NCBI GenBank assembly: GCA_963819735.1
Contig: CAWFXC010000004.1
Span: 434,001-498,000 of the forward strand
Length of the DNA: 64,000 nucleotides
Reading direction: 5' to 3'
Source: CAWFXC01 sp963819735
GTDB lineage: Bacteria > Actinomycetota > Acidimicrobiia > IMCC26256 > DASPTH01
In this document: one piece after another, positions 8,690 to 17,603 of the stretch
How positions within the stretch are numbered: position 1 is the first letter of the stretch
How the letters are laid out: each line of letters opens with the position of its first letter
Position numbers and translations under genes: made by a program
The notes under the pieces: generated by a model
The model's database searches: none
Told to the model about the DNA's origin: nothing
What the model saw: the letters and a program-made list of their open reading frames with translations, nothing else

Positions 8690-9612
8690 GCCGGCTCCTG
8701 GTCACGGTAGAAACGCAGGAACACCTCCTCGAGATCCAGGTCGTGGCTTCTTATCGAACGGACCTCGTAGCGCGCGACGGTCTTGACCAGCTGATCCGCG
8801 GACCCCTCGACCGTCACGACGAGATGCGTGCCCGCCGTCGTGACCTCTCGTACTCCCGCAAGCGATCGGATCTCCGCGAGCGGAGGGATCGTTCCTACGA
8901 AGTCGATCTCGAGATGCTGGAGCGCACTTTCCCGGAGATGCTCGATGGAGTCGACGACGACGAGCCGACCCTGGCGCACCACCGCGACCCGATGCGCGAC
9001 TCGCTCGACCTCCGACAAGGTGTGCGAAGACAGAAACACCGTTCGTCCCTGCAGTGCAACCTCAGTCAGCAGATCGTGAAACGCTCGTTGGACCAGCGGA
9101 TCGAGCCCCGCGATCGGCTCGTCCAGGATCAGCAGGTCTGGCTCATGCATGAATGCCTGGACCAGTCCGATCTTCTGCCGGTTTCCCGTCGAGAGCTCGC
9201 GAAACGGCCGCTGGAGCTCTGCGTCGAAGCGATCGGCCAGCTGATCGCGCACACGCCGATCGACCCCGCCGCGCAGGTCGGCGAGAAAGTCGAGAATCGC
9301 AGCTCCGGTCAGCCGTGGATAGAGCGTGAACTCACCAGGAAGAAAACCGATGCGGCGCCTGATCTCGAGGCTCTGCTCCCGGGAGCTCCGGCCGAGGATC
9401 GTCGCCGAGCCCGACGTCGGCTCGATGAGATTCACGAGCAGACGCATCGTTGTCGACTTGCCGGCACCATTCGGACCGAGGAAACCGAACACCTCGCCAC
9501 GCTCGACCTCCAGATCGAGATCGAACAGACCGTGCCCGCGTCCGAAGTCCTTCGATAGCGCGCTCATACTGAGAGCACTATCGGTCGCCACACCCCAACG
9601 GTACGTCGCCAC
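8686..9612 (-). CDS. ABC transporter ATP-binding protein
   Basis: 308 residues. Walker A is G-P-N-G-A-G-K-S-T (about 47-55), the signature is L-S-T-G-N-R-Q-K-I-G-L, Walker B is L-L-I-L-D-E-P followed by the D-loop A-G-L-D-P-L, and the switch histidine is in S-S-H-T-L-S-E. The C-terminal 80 residues form the extra domain common in drug/lipid exporter ATPases (DrrA/BcrA type). It works with the permease encoded 4 bp inside its end. The GTG at 9612 is uncertain; an ATG at 9567 is also possible. No clear Shine-Dalgarno marks either. Confidence 0.92.
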   Translation of the reverse strand: MATYRWGVATDSALSMSALSKDFGRGHGLFDLDLEVERGEVFGFLGPNGAGKSTTMRLLVNLIEPTSGSATILGRSSREQSLEIRRRIGFLPGEFTLYPRLTGAAILDFLADLRGGVDRRVRDQLADRFDAELQRPFRELSTGNRQKIGLVQAFMHEPDLLILDEPIAGLDPLVQRAFHDLLTEVALQGRTVFLSSHTLSEVERVAHRVAVVRQGRLVVVDSIEHLRESALQHLEIDFVGTIPPLAEIRSLAGVREVTTAGTHLVVTVEGSADQLVKTVARYEVRSIRSHDLDLEEVFLRFYRDQEPA

Positions 9613-9692
9613 ACGGACTGAGGGGGCGGTCTGCTCTGTTTGACGAGCTCGAACGGTGATCTCCTGATGGCGTCGTCGACCTCGGTTCGTCG

Positions 9693-10721
9693 TTATTCCA
9701 CCAGCAAGCCTTCATTGTTGGTGTCTCCAACTGCAGACGTTCGAGACGGGCGCGCGGCGGCGGAGGTCGCGCTCAGCTTGACCGCCTTGACCGAGCCCGT
9801 CGCGCCGGCCTGGAGAACGAGTCCGACCACGAGCAGCAACACTCCGGGGAACACGAGGACCGATGACCCGAGCATGAGGAGTCCGATGCGGCCGAGCAGA
9901 TACGGCGGGGTGCACACCACCGCGCCGATCGCGCCTCCGACGACGGCGGCCGTCATCCGATCGCGACGGGGCAACTTGTTCTTGGGGACGCCGATGAGGC
10001 GGGATGGCACCGCCACGTAACTCACCATCATCACCCCAACGACAACACCGAGGCACAACGAGAACCACCTCGTGCCCCAACGGTCGACGATCACGGTCGC
10101 GACCGCGAGGAGGGCACCGACGCCGATTCCCCACGCCAGCACGACCCTACGGTGTTTCCATGCGAGCACACGTCCGTGTCGAGTATCAGGCGTGCCTGGC
10201 GCGGTGATCGCGAACGCGAACACGGCGTTGAGGAAGAAGCTCGTCGCCGTGATCGCCGTGATCAGGAGCATCGTCACGACGAGCAACGGGCCCTTGATGA
10301 TCGTGAACGATTTGCCGTGCAATGCGTGCGCTTTCAGGTCGGTCATCGCTAACCAGATCCACATCGCCGGCAGCAGTTGCACGAGGGTCAGACGCCAGTT
10401 CGATACGAGCAGTTTCAAACCGGCAAAGAGCATGGCGAACGCACCGACAACAAGCGCCAAGGGTGCCAGGATCCGGTGGGAGCGACTCAGGTTGCGAACC
10501 GCGTCCTCCACGGTCGCTTGGTCAGCGTCGCGAATGACACGCACTAGCCGTCTCAACGGTGCGGCAACAGGCTCCCGCCACGATTGGCGATCTCTGGTCG
10601 GTTCCTCCGGTGACGCCAGGAACACGGCGTCGGCCGACGGGTCGCCGAGGGACTTCGGACCCGCCTCTGGCGACACCTGGTCTGGTCTCATCGAACCTCG
10701 CTCCGGCCCTTCGTCCGTCAT
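9693..10721 (-). CDS. Multi-pass membrane protein of unknown function
   Basis: 342 residues. The first 90 are charged and probably cytoplasmic; then about seven membrane helices follow (for example around 92-115, 118-135, 145-175, 205-222, 228-245, 265-285, 290-315). A helix pair with T-D-L-K-A-H-A-L-H-G-K-S resembles no catalytic motif that I know. The tail is hydrophilic and serine-rich. It is a single gene on this strand; the 210-base spacer upstream to the PAP2 gene shows nothing clear. Confidence 0.75.
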   Translation of the reverse strand: MTDEGPERGSMRPDQVSPEAGPKSLGDPSADAVFLASPEEPTRDRQSWREPVAAPLRRLVRVIRDADQATVEDAVRNLSRSHRILAPLALVVGAFAMLFAGLKLLVSNWRLTLVQLLPAMWIWLAMTDLKAHALHGKSFTIIKGPLLVVTMLLITAITATSFFLNAVFAFAITAPGTPDTRHGRVLAWKHRRVVLAWGIGVGALLAVATVIVDRWGTRWFSLCLGVVVGVMMVSYVAVPSRLIGVPKNKLPRRDRMTAAVVGGAIGAVVCTPPYLLGRIGLLMLGSSVLVFPGVLLLVVGLVLQAGATGSVKAVKLSATSAAARPSRTSAVGDTNNEGLLVE

Positions 10722-10932
10722 CGTTCACGATGCGGCCGCCGCGCAACAGTGCCAAAGGTCCGAACGAGCTCAAGGAACCGGATTCCTGCAAGACCCGTGT
10801 GACGGCTCCGTCGCTTGTTGCGTGGCTGGCACGCCTGCTGCGGAGGGCAGCAGCGCTACCGACATGATCCCGCAGGTCTTGGGCGCGACAAGTTCCTGCG
10901 TGCGGACAGCCGTCGGGCGTCCTATTCGACGT

Positions 10933-11655
10933 CTACGACCGCTCGCTGATCCAGCGCCGTATGAGACTCAGTGGTCGTCGAGAGTTCTTCGGGCGCGCCA
11001 CCGAGATCTCGGCGAGCCCGAGAGCTACGGCGACCGCGACGAACGTTCCGAGCAACAGTCCGCCGATGACGTCGGTGGTCAAGTGCGCGCCGATGATGAC
11101 CTGAGCGACACCGACCGTGAACGCGTAGAGAGCGGCCGCCGCGATCAAGAGGCCGCGCACGGCCTTGAAGGGGACCGCGATCGAGGCGATGAGGATGATT
11201 GCAACCGCGAGTCCGGTTGCTCCTGCGGCGTGACCAGACGGGAAACTGAAGCTCTGGCTGCGCAATTCGGTGCCTTCCGCCGGTCGGGCCACGATCGGCT
11301 TCAACAGCGCCTCGGCGAGCAGTCCCGCAAGGCCGGGTGCGGCGACGCAGAGCAGGGCCATTCGCCAACGTCGCGTGGACCACCAGCAGCCAGCCGCGAA
11401 CAGAAGTCCGGCGGTGACCACCGCGGCGGGCGAGCCAACGTCGCTTCCCATTGCCGCGAGTTCAAAACGGCGGCTTTCTTCTGAGTCGGTGAGAAGGCGT
11501 ACGCCCACGGAGCGGTCAATGAGGTTCGGGACGGAGCGCGCAGCAATAGCGACTGCCAGCCCGGTAAACGATGCACCGCATACGGCGCACGCCACCGCGA
11601 GCGGACGAACCTGCAGCGCGTCGATGTCGGGCACCCCAACCTTCGCTTCGAACAT
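10933..11655 (-). CDS. PAP2-family membrane phosphatase
   Basis: 240 residues with six membrane helices and the three-part phosphatase signature: K-P-I-V-A-R-P (motif 1), F-P-S-G-H-A-A-G (motif 2 with the catalytic histidine) and I-I-G-A-H-L-T-T-D-V-I-G-G (motif 3 with the nucleophilic histidine). Motif 3 has A-Q-V where S-R is usual. Family members dephosphorylate phosphatidic acid or undecaprenyl pyrophosphate at the membrane face; lipid or polyprenyl recycling is the likely role. Confidence 0.85.
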   Translation of the reverse strand: MFEAKVGVPDIDALQVRPLAVACAVCGASFTGLAVAIAARSVPNLIDRSVGVRLLTDSEESRRFELAAMGSDVGSPAAVVTAGLLFAAGCWWSTRRWRMALLCVAAPGLAGLLAEALLKPIVARPAEGTELRSQSFSFPSGHAAGATGLAVAIILIASIAVPFKAVRGLLIAAAALYAFTVGVAQVIIGAHLTTDVIGGLLLGTFVAVAVALGLAEISVARPKNSRRPLSLIRRWISERS

Positions 11656-12015
11656 CCCGCGATGCTACGTCACTCTCCGCAGCAATCGAGCCGTGGACTT
11701 CAGCTGAGACCAGGGGCCCAACATCGAACGATTGAGGACCTGCTAACGACCCAGCACGTCTAGTGCTTAGGCGTCTACCAACGACTCAGGATCACCCTTC
11801 GCTTCTATTGGTCATGGGATGATCGAAGGGCTCCTGTGACTCAAAGAGCACCACCACGCGTACAACGGATTCGTAGTACTCGGGCCACACCAGACGCTCG
11901 CCACCGAAGGCTTCCTGCAATACGCGGTCCAGCAACCACGGCTTGTCGGGTAAAAGCAGACACACAACACGCACGCGCGATTGCAGGCTTGGACACGACG
12001 AGACTCGGAGTCGGG
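11656..12015. other. Spacer without a recognised gene
   Basis: The 360 bases between the PAP2 and DedA genes contain one open frame on the minus strand (up to 95 codons) running into the DedA gene, but its residues match nothing that I know and it lacks a ribosome binding site. I see no convincing hairpin or promoter. Confidence 0.4.
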
Positions 12016-12669
12016 CTAGTCGCTGGGTGAGGTCGAGTCGGCGGAGTTGCGATCGTTTTCGTGGCGGTGCCGACGCCACTCGATGAACGGTGGGATCAGC
12101 GAGACGAGGACGATGATCCCAACGAGAGGCAGGAGGTACGTGTCGATCGAGTTGCCGATGGCGTTAGCAAGCAGGTAGCCGGCGAGCGTCGCGACCGTGA
12201 CCCAGAGTCCCGCGCCGACTGCGTTGTAGCGGAGGAACACCGCTCGACGCATGTGGGCTACACCGGCGACGACGGGAGCGAAGGTCCTCACGATCGGCAC
12301 GAACCGTGCGAGCACGATGGTCTTGGGTCCGTGGCGGTCGAAGAAGACCTCGGTACGTTCGACGTATTCGGGCTTGACGAATCTGGCGTCGGGCTTGCGT
12401 CCGACGCGTGGGCCAAGCATCTGACCGATGGTGAACCCGACCTGGTCGCCGATCACAGCGGCGACGAAGCAACCGACGAGGACGAGTGCGAGGTTCAGGG
12501 ATCCCTGGTTCGCGAGCAGCCCGGCGGTGAACATCAACGAGTCGCCGGGGAGGAAGAAGCCGAGGAGGAGACCGGTTTCGGCGAAGATGATGAGCATCAG
12601 GCCGATCTCGCCATAGGGGCTGAGCGAGTCGAGGATCGTTTTCGGGTCGAGGGTGAGCGCGAGGCTCAT
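12016..12669 (-). CDS. DedA/SNARE-associated family membrane protein
   Basis: 217 residues with the DedA hallmarks: the amphipathic E-T-G-L-L-L-G-F-F-L-P-G-D-S-L segment (residues about 30-45), G-x-x-x-G-D-Q-V-G-F-x-I-G, the F-x-R-H-G-P-K-T-I-V-L-A-R-F-V-P-I-V-R-T-F motif with its essential arginines, and G-A-G-L-W-V near 150. DedA proteins act as undecaprenyl-phosphate or phospholipid flippases and in membrane homeostasis. The start at 12669 has GGGAGGGGC upstream. A second DedA gene lies at 45461-46123. Confidence 0.88.
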   Translation of the reverse strand: MSLALTLDPKTILDSLSPYGEIGLMLIIFAETGLLLGFFLPGDSLMFTAGLLANQGSLNLALVLVGCFVAAVIGDQVGFTIGQMLGPRVGRKPDARFVKPEYVERTEVFFDRHGPKTIVLARFVPIVRTFAPVVAGVAHMRRAVFLRYNAVGAGLWVTVATLAGYLLANAIGNSIDTYLLPLVGIIVLVSLIPPFIEWRRHRHENDRNSADSTSPSD

Positions 12670-13462
12670 GGTGCCCCTCCCGCGTCGGTGGGGACGAGGT
12701 CCATCAGGGCTGTGCTTCGACGGCGACGGTCGCCGCCGGGTGGCTGATCTTTGCTGATGGTCAAGTGGATCACGACGTCGAGGATCGCGGCAAGGACACG
12801 GCGTCGTTTCGTTCTGCACGCGAAGAATTGGCCAAGCCGCACTCCGACCGAACCGGATCCGGCGATGTGCGTTGTTCGGTCGCCTTCACACGGTGGCGTC
12901 GGCGGCGCGGCTTCGGCGGGTGTTCTTTCTTGGCCGTTCTGCTCGGCGCCTGCCACGTTGCGATGCCCGTTAGCTGTTGGTGGTGAAGATGTTGCGGATG
13001 CCAACGATGACGAAAACGGTGGTCCACCCACCGAAAATGGCTGCTGCGCCCAGTCCTCTGTCGCCAAGGCCGATCCGGCCGCGAGCGCCGCGAGCGTCCC
13101 GCAGCTGAGAGGCGCGAAGATAGACCACCGCTCGCAGCAGTAGTCGGTCGCTGAGCGATGCCAGGCTGCCAAGTCACGCCACGACGTCATGAGCCACAAG
13201 CTGTGCCGTGATGGATGAGCGGAACGTGAGGGCACGAGCTCACGACGTGGTTGGACTGGTCGCATCGCCGTCCAATTTCCTCAACCGATCCTCATCGTGT
13301 TCTCAGATTCTGGCTGCGATGTTGAGGAACACCATTGCGCAGGTTGACTCTGGCGCTGAACCGTGATTGCGCCACGTCGATGGTGTGCCGACCCGAGGGC
13401 GAAAGCCGCACCGAGCTCCGCGTCAGCAACGTGACTCAGCCGAGTAGGGAAGAAGCAGAACC
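12670..13462. other. Long spacer with a possible membrane-protein remnant
   Basis: No intact gene is recognised in these 793 bases. On the minus strand between about 13140 and 12970 one frame ends with G-A-A-A-I-F-G-G-W-T-T-V-F-V-I-V-G-I-R-N and a stop, which looks like the last helix of a membrane protein, but nothing joins it to a start. Other frames are arginine/serine-rich shadows. Confidence 0.3.
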
Positions 13463-13816
13463 GTGGGCGTTGCCAGGCGCGTTGCGATGGCGTGCTGTGC
13501 GGCGTGCATTGCGATCGCCAGTGGGTGCGGTAACGGCAATCCCGATAGCGAAAGTGCTCGTCCGAGCGTCGCGCTCGTCCGCGAGGGATCAAAGGCGATC
13601 GCAAAGGTGTGCAAGCTCGAGAAACACGTCGCGAGTCGCGTCCTGTTCTCTCACCGCCGCGGCCGTGAGGTGTTGGAGTTTCGCCTTCGCGGAGTCCCCG
13701 CCAGCATTTCATCGCAGGGGGGGCAGTTATCAAGTCATGTGTTCTTCTACAACTTTGGGTCGGGGGCGGTCAGCGAACGCGTGCGAGGCGAGCGCGCCAA
13801 CTGCCCGCAACTTTGA
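13463..13816 (+). CDS. Small putative lipoprotein
   Basis: 117 residues, not recognised. The N-terminus is a lipoprotein-type signal: basic M-G-V-A-R-R, a hydrophobic stretch, then the lipobox I-A-S-G-C near residue 22, followed by a polar segment. The mature part is small, with V-C-K-L and N-C-P-Q cysteines. The gene overlaps the next glycosyltransferase by 4 bp (ATGA), so it may be an exported accessory of that enzyme. The start lacks a strong ribosome binding site. Confidence 0.5.
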   Translation: MGVARRVAMACCAACIAIASGCGNGNPDSESARPSVALVREGSKAIAKVCKLEKHVASRVLFSHRRGREVLEFRLRGVPASISSQGGQLSSHVFFYNFGSGAVSERVRGERANCPQL

Positions 13817-15270
13817 ATCCCTTGGGCGGCTCGGGCCTCACCACAGGGGCTGAGAGTGCGGACGACACCGCGCGGGAGCTGAGGTCTCCTCTGGAACGGG
13901 TACGGAGGCCATTGCGGGATCGGTTGTGGGTGCGCTACGTGCTCTTGGTAGCCGTGGTCGCGACATCCCTCGCAATCATGTTCACCTCACGGCGGGTCGT
14001 GTTCTCCGTCGTCTGGGTGCTCGCGGCGGGCGCCTCGTGCGCCGTACTCGTTGTCTTCGAGCAGCGACGGAGGCGCTTAGGAATCCGCGCCGTCACAGTC
14101 GCGATTGGGTTCGTCATCGTCATGGCAGTGGTGACCCCGTCGCGTTCGTCGAATGATCTGTGGTCGTACACCATGTATGGCCGAACGGTCACCGTGCATC
14201 ACGCGAATCCCTACCGGCGAGTGCCAGCGGACTATCCGTCGGATCCATTCATCACCCGGGTGAGTCCGCGGTGGCGTCACACCGGCTCCGTCTACGGTCC
14301 GCTCTTCGTCGGCGTCGCCAGCGCGGGCACGCTCGCCGCAGGCGATTCGGCGTTGGCGTCGCGGTTGTTCTTCCAGGTTCTGGCGGCGCTGGCGCTTGCC
14401 ACGATACTCCTCATCGTGTGGCGGCGGACTCGAAGCCCGGCTGCCGTCCTGTGGCTAGGACTCAATCCGGTGGTCGGTGTCATCGTTGTGAACGGCGGTC
14501 ACAACGACGTGTTCGTGGGTCTTGCGCTCGTTGTGGCCACGCTGCTCGTCGGACGGGGCAGCGGGCGCGCTGCGGGAGTCACCCTCGGTCTCGGGATGCT
14601 GATCAAGCTGTCCGCCGGACTCGGACTCATCGGTGTAGTGCTCTGGTCGTGGGAACATCGGCGAAGGCGTCTCGCCTTGACGGTCGTTGTCACCTCGGGC
14701 ACCGTCGTCGCACTGGGCTACTTGCCGGTGCTCGCGGGCGCGTCGCACGTCCTGGGGAGTGCCGACAAGACGGTCACCAAGGCATCGGTGTGGAACGTGC
14801 TCGTCGATCGGATCCTCCACCACGATGCCGGTCGAAACGTCCCGAACCCGCTCGCGCCCAACCCCACGCTCTCTGTCGTCTTCTACTTATCGGCCGCTGC
14901 GGTTCTCTTTATTGCAGTGGGACTGGGGTCACGCGCCGCGAGGGACCGCCGGCCTGAATCGGCAGTCGGCGTTGCCGTTGCTTCCTATACGTTCGTCGGT
15001 GGGTACACGTTCCCGTGGTATGCCATCTGGGCGCTTCCGCTATTCGCGACACGTCGGTTGTCGGGAGTCGCGTGGATTGTGTGGACACAATCAGTCGTGA
15101 TGCTCGCCGCGCTGAAGCTCCCAGACGCTGTCAACGGGAACGCACCTCACGTCATACTTCGGGCCACGCTCACCATGGTCGCGCCGGCCGCACTCCTCAT
15201 CGCATTCGTCGTCGCAGCCGTTAGGGAGCAAAATCGGACGCCGACCCCGACGATCGCTCAACTGACCTAA
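13813..15270 (+). CDS. MptB-like polyprenol-phosphate-dependent mannosyltransferase
   Basis: 485 residues with about 11-12 membrane helices. The extracytoplasmic loop R-S-S-N-D-L-W-S-Y-T-M-Y-G-R and the following H-A-N-P-Y and V-Y-G-P-L-F motifs are typical of the actinobacterial MptA/MptB and related GT-C mannosyltransferases, which use polyprenyl-phosphate mannose to extend lipoglycans. N-G-G-H-N-D-V-F near residue 240 is also characteristic. It probably acts on an envelope glycan; donor and acceptor are inferred from family. It converges with the GT87 gene at 15855, with two hairpins between. Confidence 0.8.
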   Translation: MNPLGGSGLTTGAESADDTARELRSPLERVRRPLRDRLWVRYVLLVAVVATSLAIMFTSRRVVFSVVWVLAAGASCAVLVVFEQRRRRLGIRAVTVAIGFVIVMAVVTPSRSSNDLWSYTMYGRTVTVHHANPYRRVPADYPSDPFITRVSPRWRHTGSVYGPLFVGVASAGTLAAGDSALASRLFFQVLAALALATILLIVWRRTRSPAAVLWLGLNPVVGVIVVNGGHNDVFVGLALVVATLLVGRGSGRAAGVTLGLGMLIKLSAGLGLIGVVLWSWEHRRRRLALTVVVTSGTVVALGYLPVLAGASHVLGSADKTVTKASVWNVLVDRILHHDAGRNVPNPLAPNPTLSVVFYLSAAAVLFIAVGLGSRAARDRRPESAVGVAVASYTFVGGYTFPWYAIWALPLFATRRLSGVAWIVWTQSVVMLAALKLPDAVNGNAPHVILRATLTMVAPAALLIAFVVAAVREQNRTPTPTIAQLT

Positions 15271-15419
15271 AGACTCCGCGACCTCGCCGATGTCAGATCT
15301 AGCACCGACGCTCCGGCAGTCAAGCGAGCGGACACCCGAAACACCCGTCGACCCAGGGAAGCGTGATGATGGCAACAAGTGGATCTAGTAGGACAGCTCT
15401 CAAACCCGGTGGCCCATGT

Positions 15420-15466
15420 GAACCGTCCCGGGAATGCTGCGGGCTTGCATGAACCCCGGGCGGTTC
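15420..15466. repeat. Stem-loop with a motif shared with 50034-50050 (possible IS end)
   Basis: The arms GAACCGTCCCGGG and CCCGGGCGGTTC pair over 12 bp with one bulge, enclosing about 22 bases. Part of it, CCCGGGAATGCTGCGG, recurs with one mismatch at 50034-50050, also preceded by a GTG(G)AAACC-like flank. Such GAACCG-CCCGGG ends occur at insertion-sequence termini, so it could be the relic of an element end rather than a terminator. Confidence 0.45.
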
Positions 15467-15507
15467 CTTGAGTTGGTCAAGCGATGGTCCGCAGAGACCC
15501 ACACCCC

Positions 15508-15536
15508 GTGTCGGACTCGGCGAGGAAGTCCGACAC
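15508..15536. terminator. Hairpin between convergent glycosyltransferase genes
   Basis: A perfect 10-bp stem (GTGTCGGACT with AGTCCGACAC) closes a 9-base loop. It lies in the spacer where the plus-strand MptB-like gene and the minus-strand GT87 gene converge, so it may terminate transcription from both sides. There is no T-run, as is usual in high-GC actinobacteria. Confidence 0.5.
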
Positions 15537-15854
15537 CCGGGCCACTTCGAAACGCTGAACTCGGAGCTCACCTTTGGCCTAGACCCTGGTTTGAGGGTGC
15601 TTGAACGTCATGGCGTCCGACGTGGCAGAACCGTATTCATTGATCCAAGCCTTCGACCGAGCCGTCGAGACTCGACGAATCGACAAGACCCGTCTTACTC
15701 CGATCCGGGTCCTGGCGGCAGCTCAAGAACCAAGCATCGAAATGACGATCTGCGGCCTTCCCCGTGCGTCTGAACATTCGGTGCGCGTGTTCTGTGCTCG
15801 GAGGCGACGGGCGGAACGCGTGTCCCCGACCTGGGATGGAACGAGTCCTGGCGT
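15537..15854. other. Spacer without a recognised gene
   Basis: Plus-strand frames are open here and continue antisense through the GT87 gene, but their composition is that of a shadow. One stretch from about 15610 reads fairly protein-like (M-A-S-D-V-A-E-P-Y-S-L-I-Q-A-F) without a recognisable match or ribosome binding site. Confidence 0.35.
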
Positions 15855-17204
15855 TCAGGCCCTGGGAGCCCGTTGCTCAAGCTCAGGACCCCTAGAACAG
15901 GGATTCAACGCCGGAAGCGGGGCCTCTGGCTCAGGCGTGCGTGCTGGCTCGACGCGAACTGGTGCCGGACGTCGAGCCACCGCCGGAACGCGCCGGCCTT
16001 CGTTCAGGCTGCCACGGGCGAGGCGAACCAGGTGCACTACGACGACGCCGAGTAGCACTGCCAACACCGCGTTGCGGACGAGCACGACAGCCATCGCACC
16101 GGGGTCGCCGGCGTTCAGCGAGCGGCCTACGAAGAAGCCGAGCGTGCTCAACGCGGACGCGCCAGCTGTGAGCCAGCCGACGGCCCATTCGCCACCCGCG
16201 GCGGCAATGGCCGCGAAAGGCAGCAGCCACAACACGTACTGCGGCGAGAACACGGTCGCGGTGAGCAACAGCGCCAGTACCGCGCCGAGCGGCGCCAGCC
16301 CGTCGAGTGTGCGGGCGTCGGCGTCGCGGACCCTGCTCGCCAGCCACCACACGACACCCGCACCGACTAGGCCAAGAACGGGTAGTCCAACCTTGGCCCA
16401 GTCTGGGATGACCCCGGTACGCGCCGCGCCCTGGTGGATCAGCGCGCGGCCACCGTTGATCAAGTGGACGACCGCGCCGACCGTGCTCTCGACCTGCCAA
16501 CCACGGGCACCACGGAACGTCACCACCTGCACCGGGCCGTCGGCACCGCCCCACGCGACCCACGCGGCGAGTCCCGCCACGGCCACCCCGGCGAACGCCA
16601 CCAACCCGAGCAACGACCGACGCACGGCGAGCACAGGCGTGAGCACGACCGGCCACACCTTGGCGAAACAGGCCAAGCCCAACAGCATGCCGGCGAGCAC
16701 GAACCTCCGTCGGCGCACGAGAGCCATCCCACCGACCGCGAGTGCCACCGACAAGAGGTCGAGGCGAAGGTAGAGGAACGGGTACCAGACGAACGCGAGG
16801 CCGAAGAGTAGATAGGCGATCGCAGCCCGTCGGCCCCAACCCCACGCGATGATCGCAGCGATGCCCACGTCGAGCAGGAGCTGCGTCCATATCAATGTCT
16901 GCGCGGTGTCGCGCACCGTCTGTCCGTTCACGGCCTCCACGAGGGCGAGCGACAGCGGCGGGTATTCAACTGCGAAGTCACGGTACGGCGTGCCCAGGTG
17001 CGCGACGATGCTGTGGTACCTGCGCACGTCGCCGGCAAGGTTTGTGGCACGGCCGCGGGTCGACAACGTGTCGAGAGCGATGCCGACCGCGAGGATTCGT
17101 AACGCCACCAGCGCGAGAACGAATACCAACGTGCCGGTACTCAACGACAGCTCGTCTTCGGCTCGGGTTCTCACTGCCGTCCCTCGGTCAGAGGATCCTG
17201 CCAT
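15855..17204 (-). CDS. GT87-family (DUF2029) membrane glycosyltransferase
   Basis: 449 residues with about 10-12 membrane helices. The first extracytoplasmic loop has the acidic D-V-R-R-Y-H and the E-Y-P-P-L-S motif, and the loop near 250 has F-R-G-A-R-G-W-Q-V-E-S, the combination seen in GT87 polyprenol-phosphate mannose-dependent transferases. S-P-Q-Y-V-L-W-L-L-P near 320 is also a family motif. It probably adds mannose or another sugar to an envelope glycan at the outer membrane face. The last 60 residues are a polar proline/arginine-rich tail. Confidence 0.8.
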   Translation of the reverse strand: MAGSSDRGTAVRTRAEDELSLSTGTLVFVLALVALRILAVGIALDTLSTRGRATNLAGDVRRYHSIVAHLGTPYRDFAVEYPPLSLALVEAVNGQTVRDTAQTLIWTQLLLDVGIAAIIAWGWGRRAAIAYLLFGLAFVWYPFLYLRLDLLSVALAVGGMALVRRRRFVLAGMLLGLACFAKVWPVVLTPVLAVRRSLLGLVAFAGVAVAGLAAWVAWGGADGPVQVVTFRGARGWQVESTVGAVVHLINGGRALIHQGAARTGVIPDWAKVGLPVLGLVGAGVVWWLASRVRDADARTLDGLAPLGAVLALLLTATVFSPQYVLWLLPFAAIAAAGGEWAVGWLTAGASALSTLGFFVGRSLNAGDPGAMAVVLVRNAVLAVLLGVVVVHLVRLARGSLNEGRRVPAVARRPAPVRVEPARTPEPEAPLPALNPCSRGPELEQRAPRA

Positions 17205-17265
17205 GCCGAGTGCGAGCCCGAAAGCTGGCGAGGGGGCAAATTAGTCGGCCGTTGATGACAACTCG

Positions 17266-17538
17266 ATGAGGGCTCACCTGCGACTCGGCGATCGGCAGTC
17301 CGCCGACCCCTTTACTCGGGACGTGGAGGATGCGAGTTGGAGTGGCGTCCCGGCCCTCGACGCCGCGCTCGCGAAACCTCGTACGTTCGGCGACGGCCTG
17401 AAACCAACGACAGTCCCGCTGGACGACTTCCCCGACGCGGCGTCACATCTCGAAGCTCGCCACCGTCCGGAGTCGACACCACTAACCGTAAATACGCGCT
17501 CGGCGCTCGTTGCCCCATGTGCGAAGCGACATAAATGA
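17266..17538 (+). CDS. Uncertain small open frame
   Basis: A 90-codon plus-strand frame, unrecognised, with a mildly acidic, protein-like middle (L-D-A-A-L-A-K-P-R-T-F-G-D and V-P-L-D-D-F-P-D-A). An opposing minus-strand frame covers the same bases. No ribosome binding site is obvious. It fills the spacer between the two membrane glycosyltransferase genes and may equally be non-coding; nothing else is visible between 17205 and 17603. Confidence 0.2.
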   Translation: MRAHLRLGDRQSADPFTRDVEDASWSGVPALDAALAKPRTFGDGLKPTTVPLDDFPDAASHLEARHRPESTPLTVNTRSALVAPCAKRHK

Positions 17539-17603
17539 AGGGCTGCACGCGTGCGGGCTCGAACGCACGCGGATGCTTCGTTTTGGGTGGCCTGCGGTTC
17601 CTT

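Noticed and set aside
11944..11952. GGGTAA in the spacer after the PAP2 gene
   Set aside because: No GNNT element at 14-16 bases upstream and no gene on that strand follows.
11792..12079. A 95-codon minus-strand frame overlapping the DedA end
   Set aside because: No recognisable family and it overlaps a certain gene; a few protein-like residues are not enough.
12666..13265. A 199-codon minus-strand frame
   Set aside because: Low-complexity Ser/Ala/Arg content, and the more protein-like stretch lies in a different frame.
15601..16773. A 390-codon plus-strand open frame
   Set aside because: It runs antisense through the GT87 gene; composition is Thr/Ala/Arg-rich shadow and there is no ribosome site.
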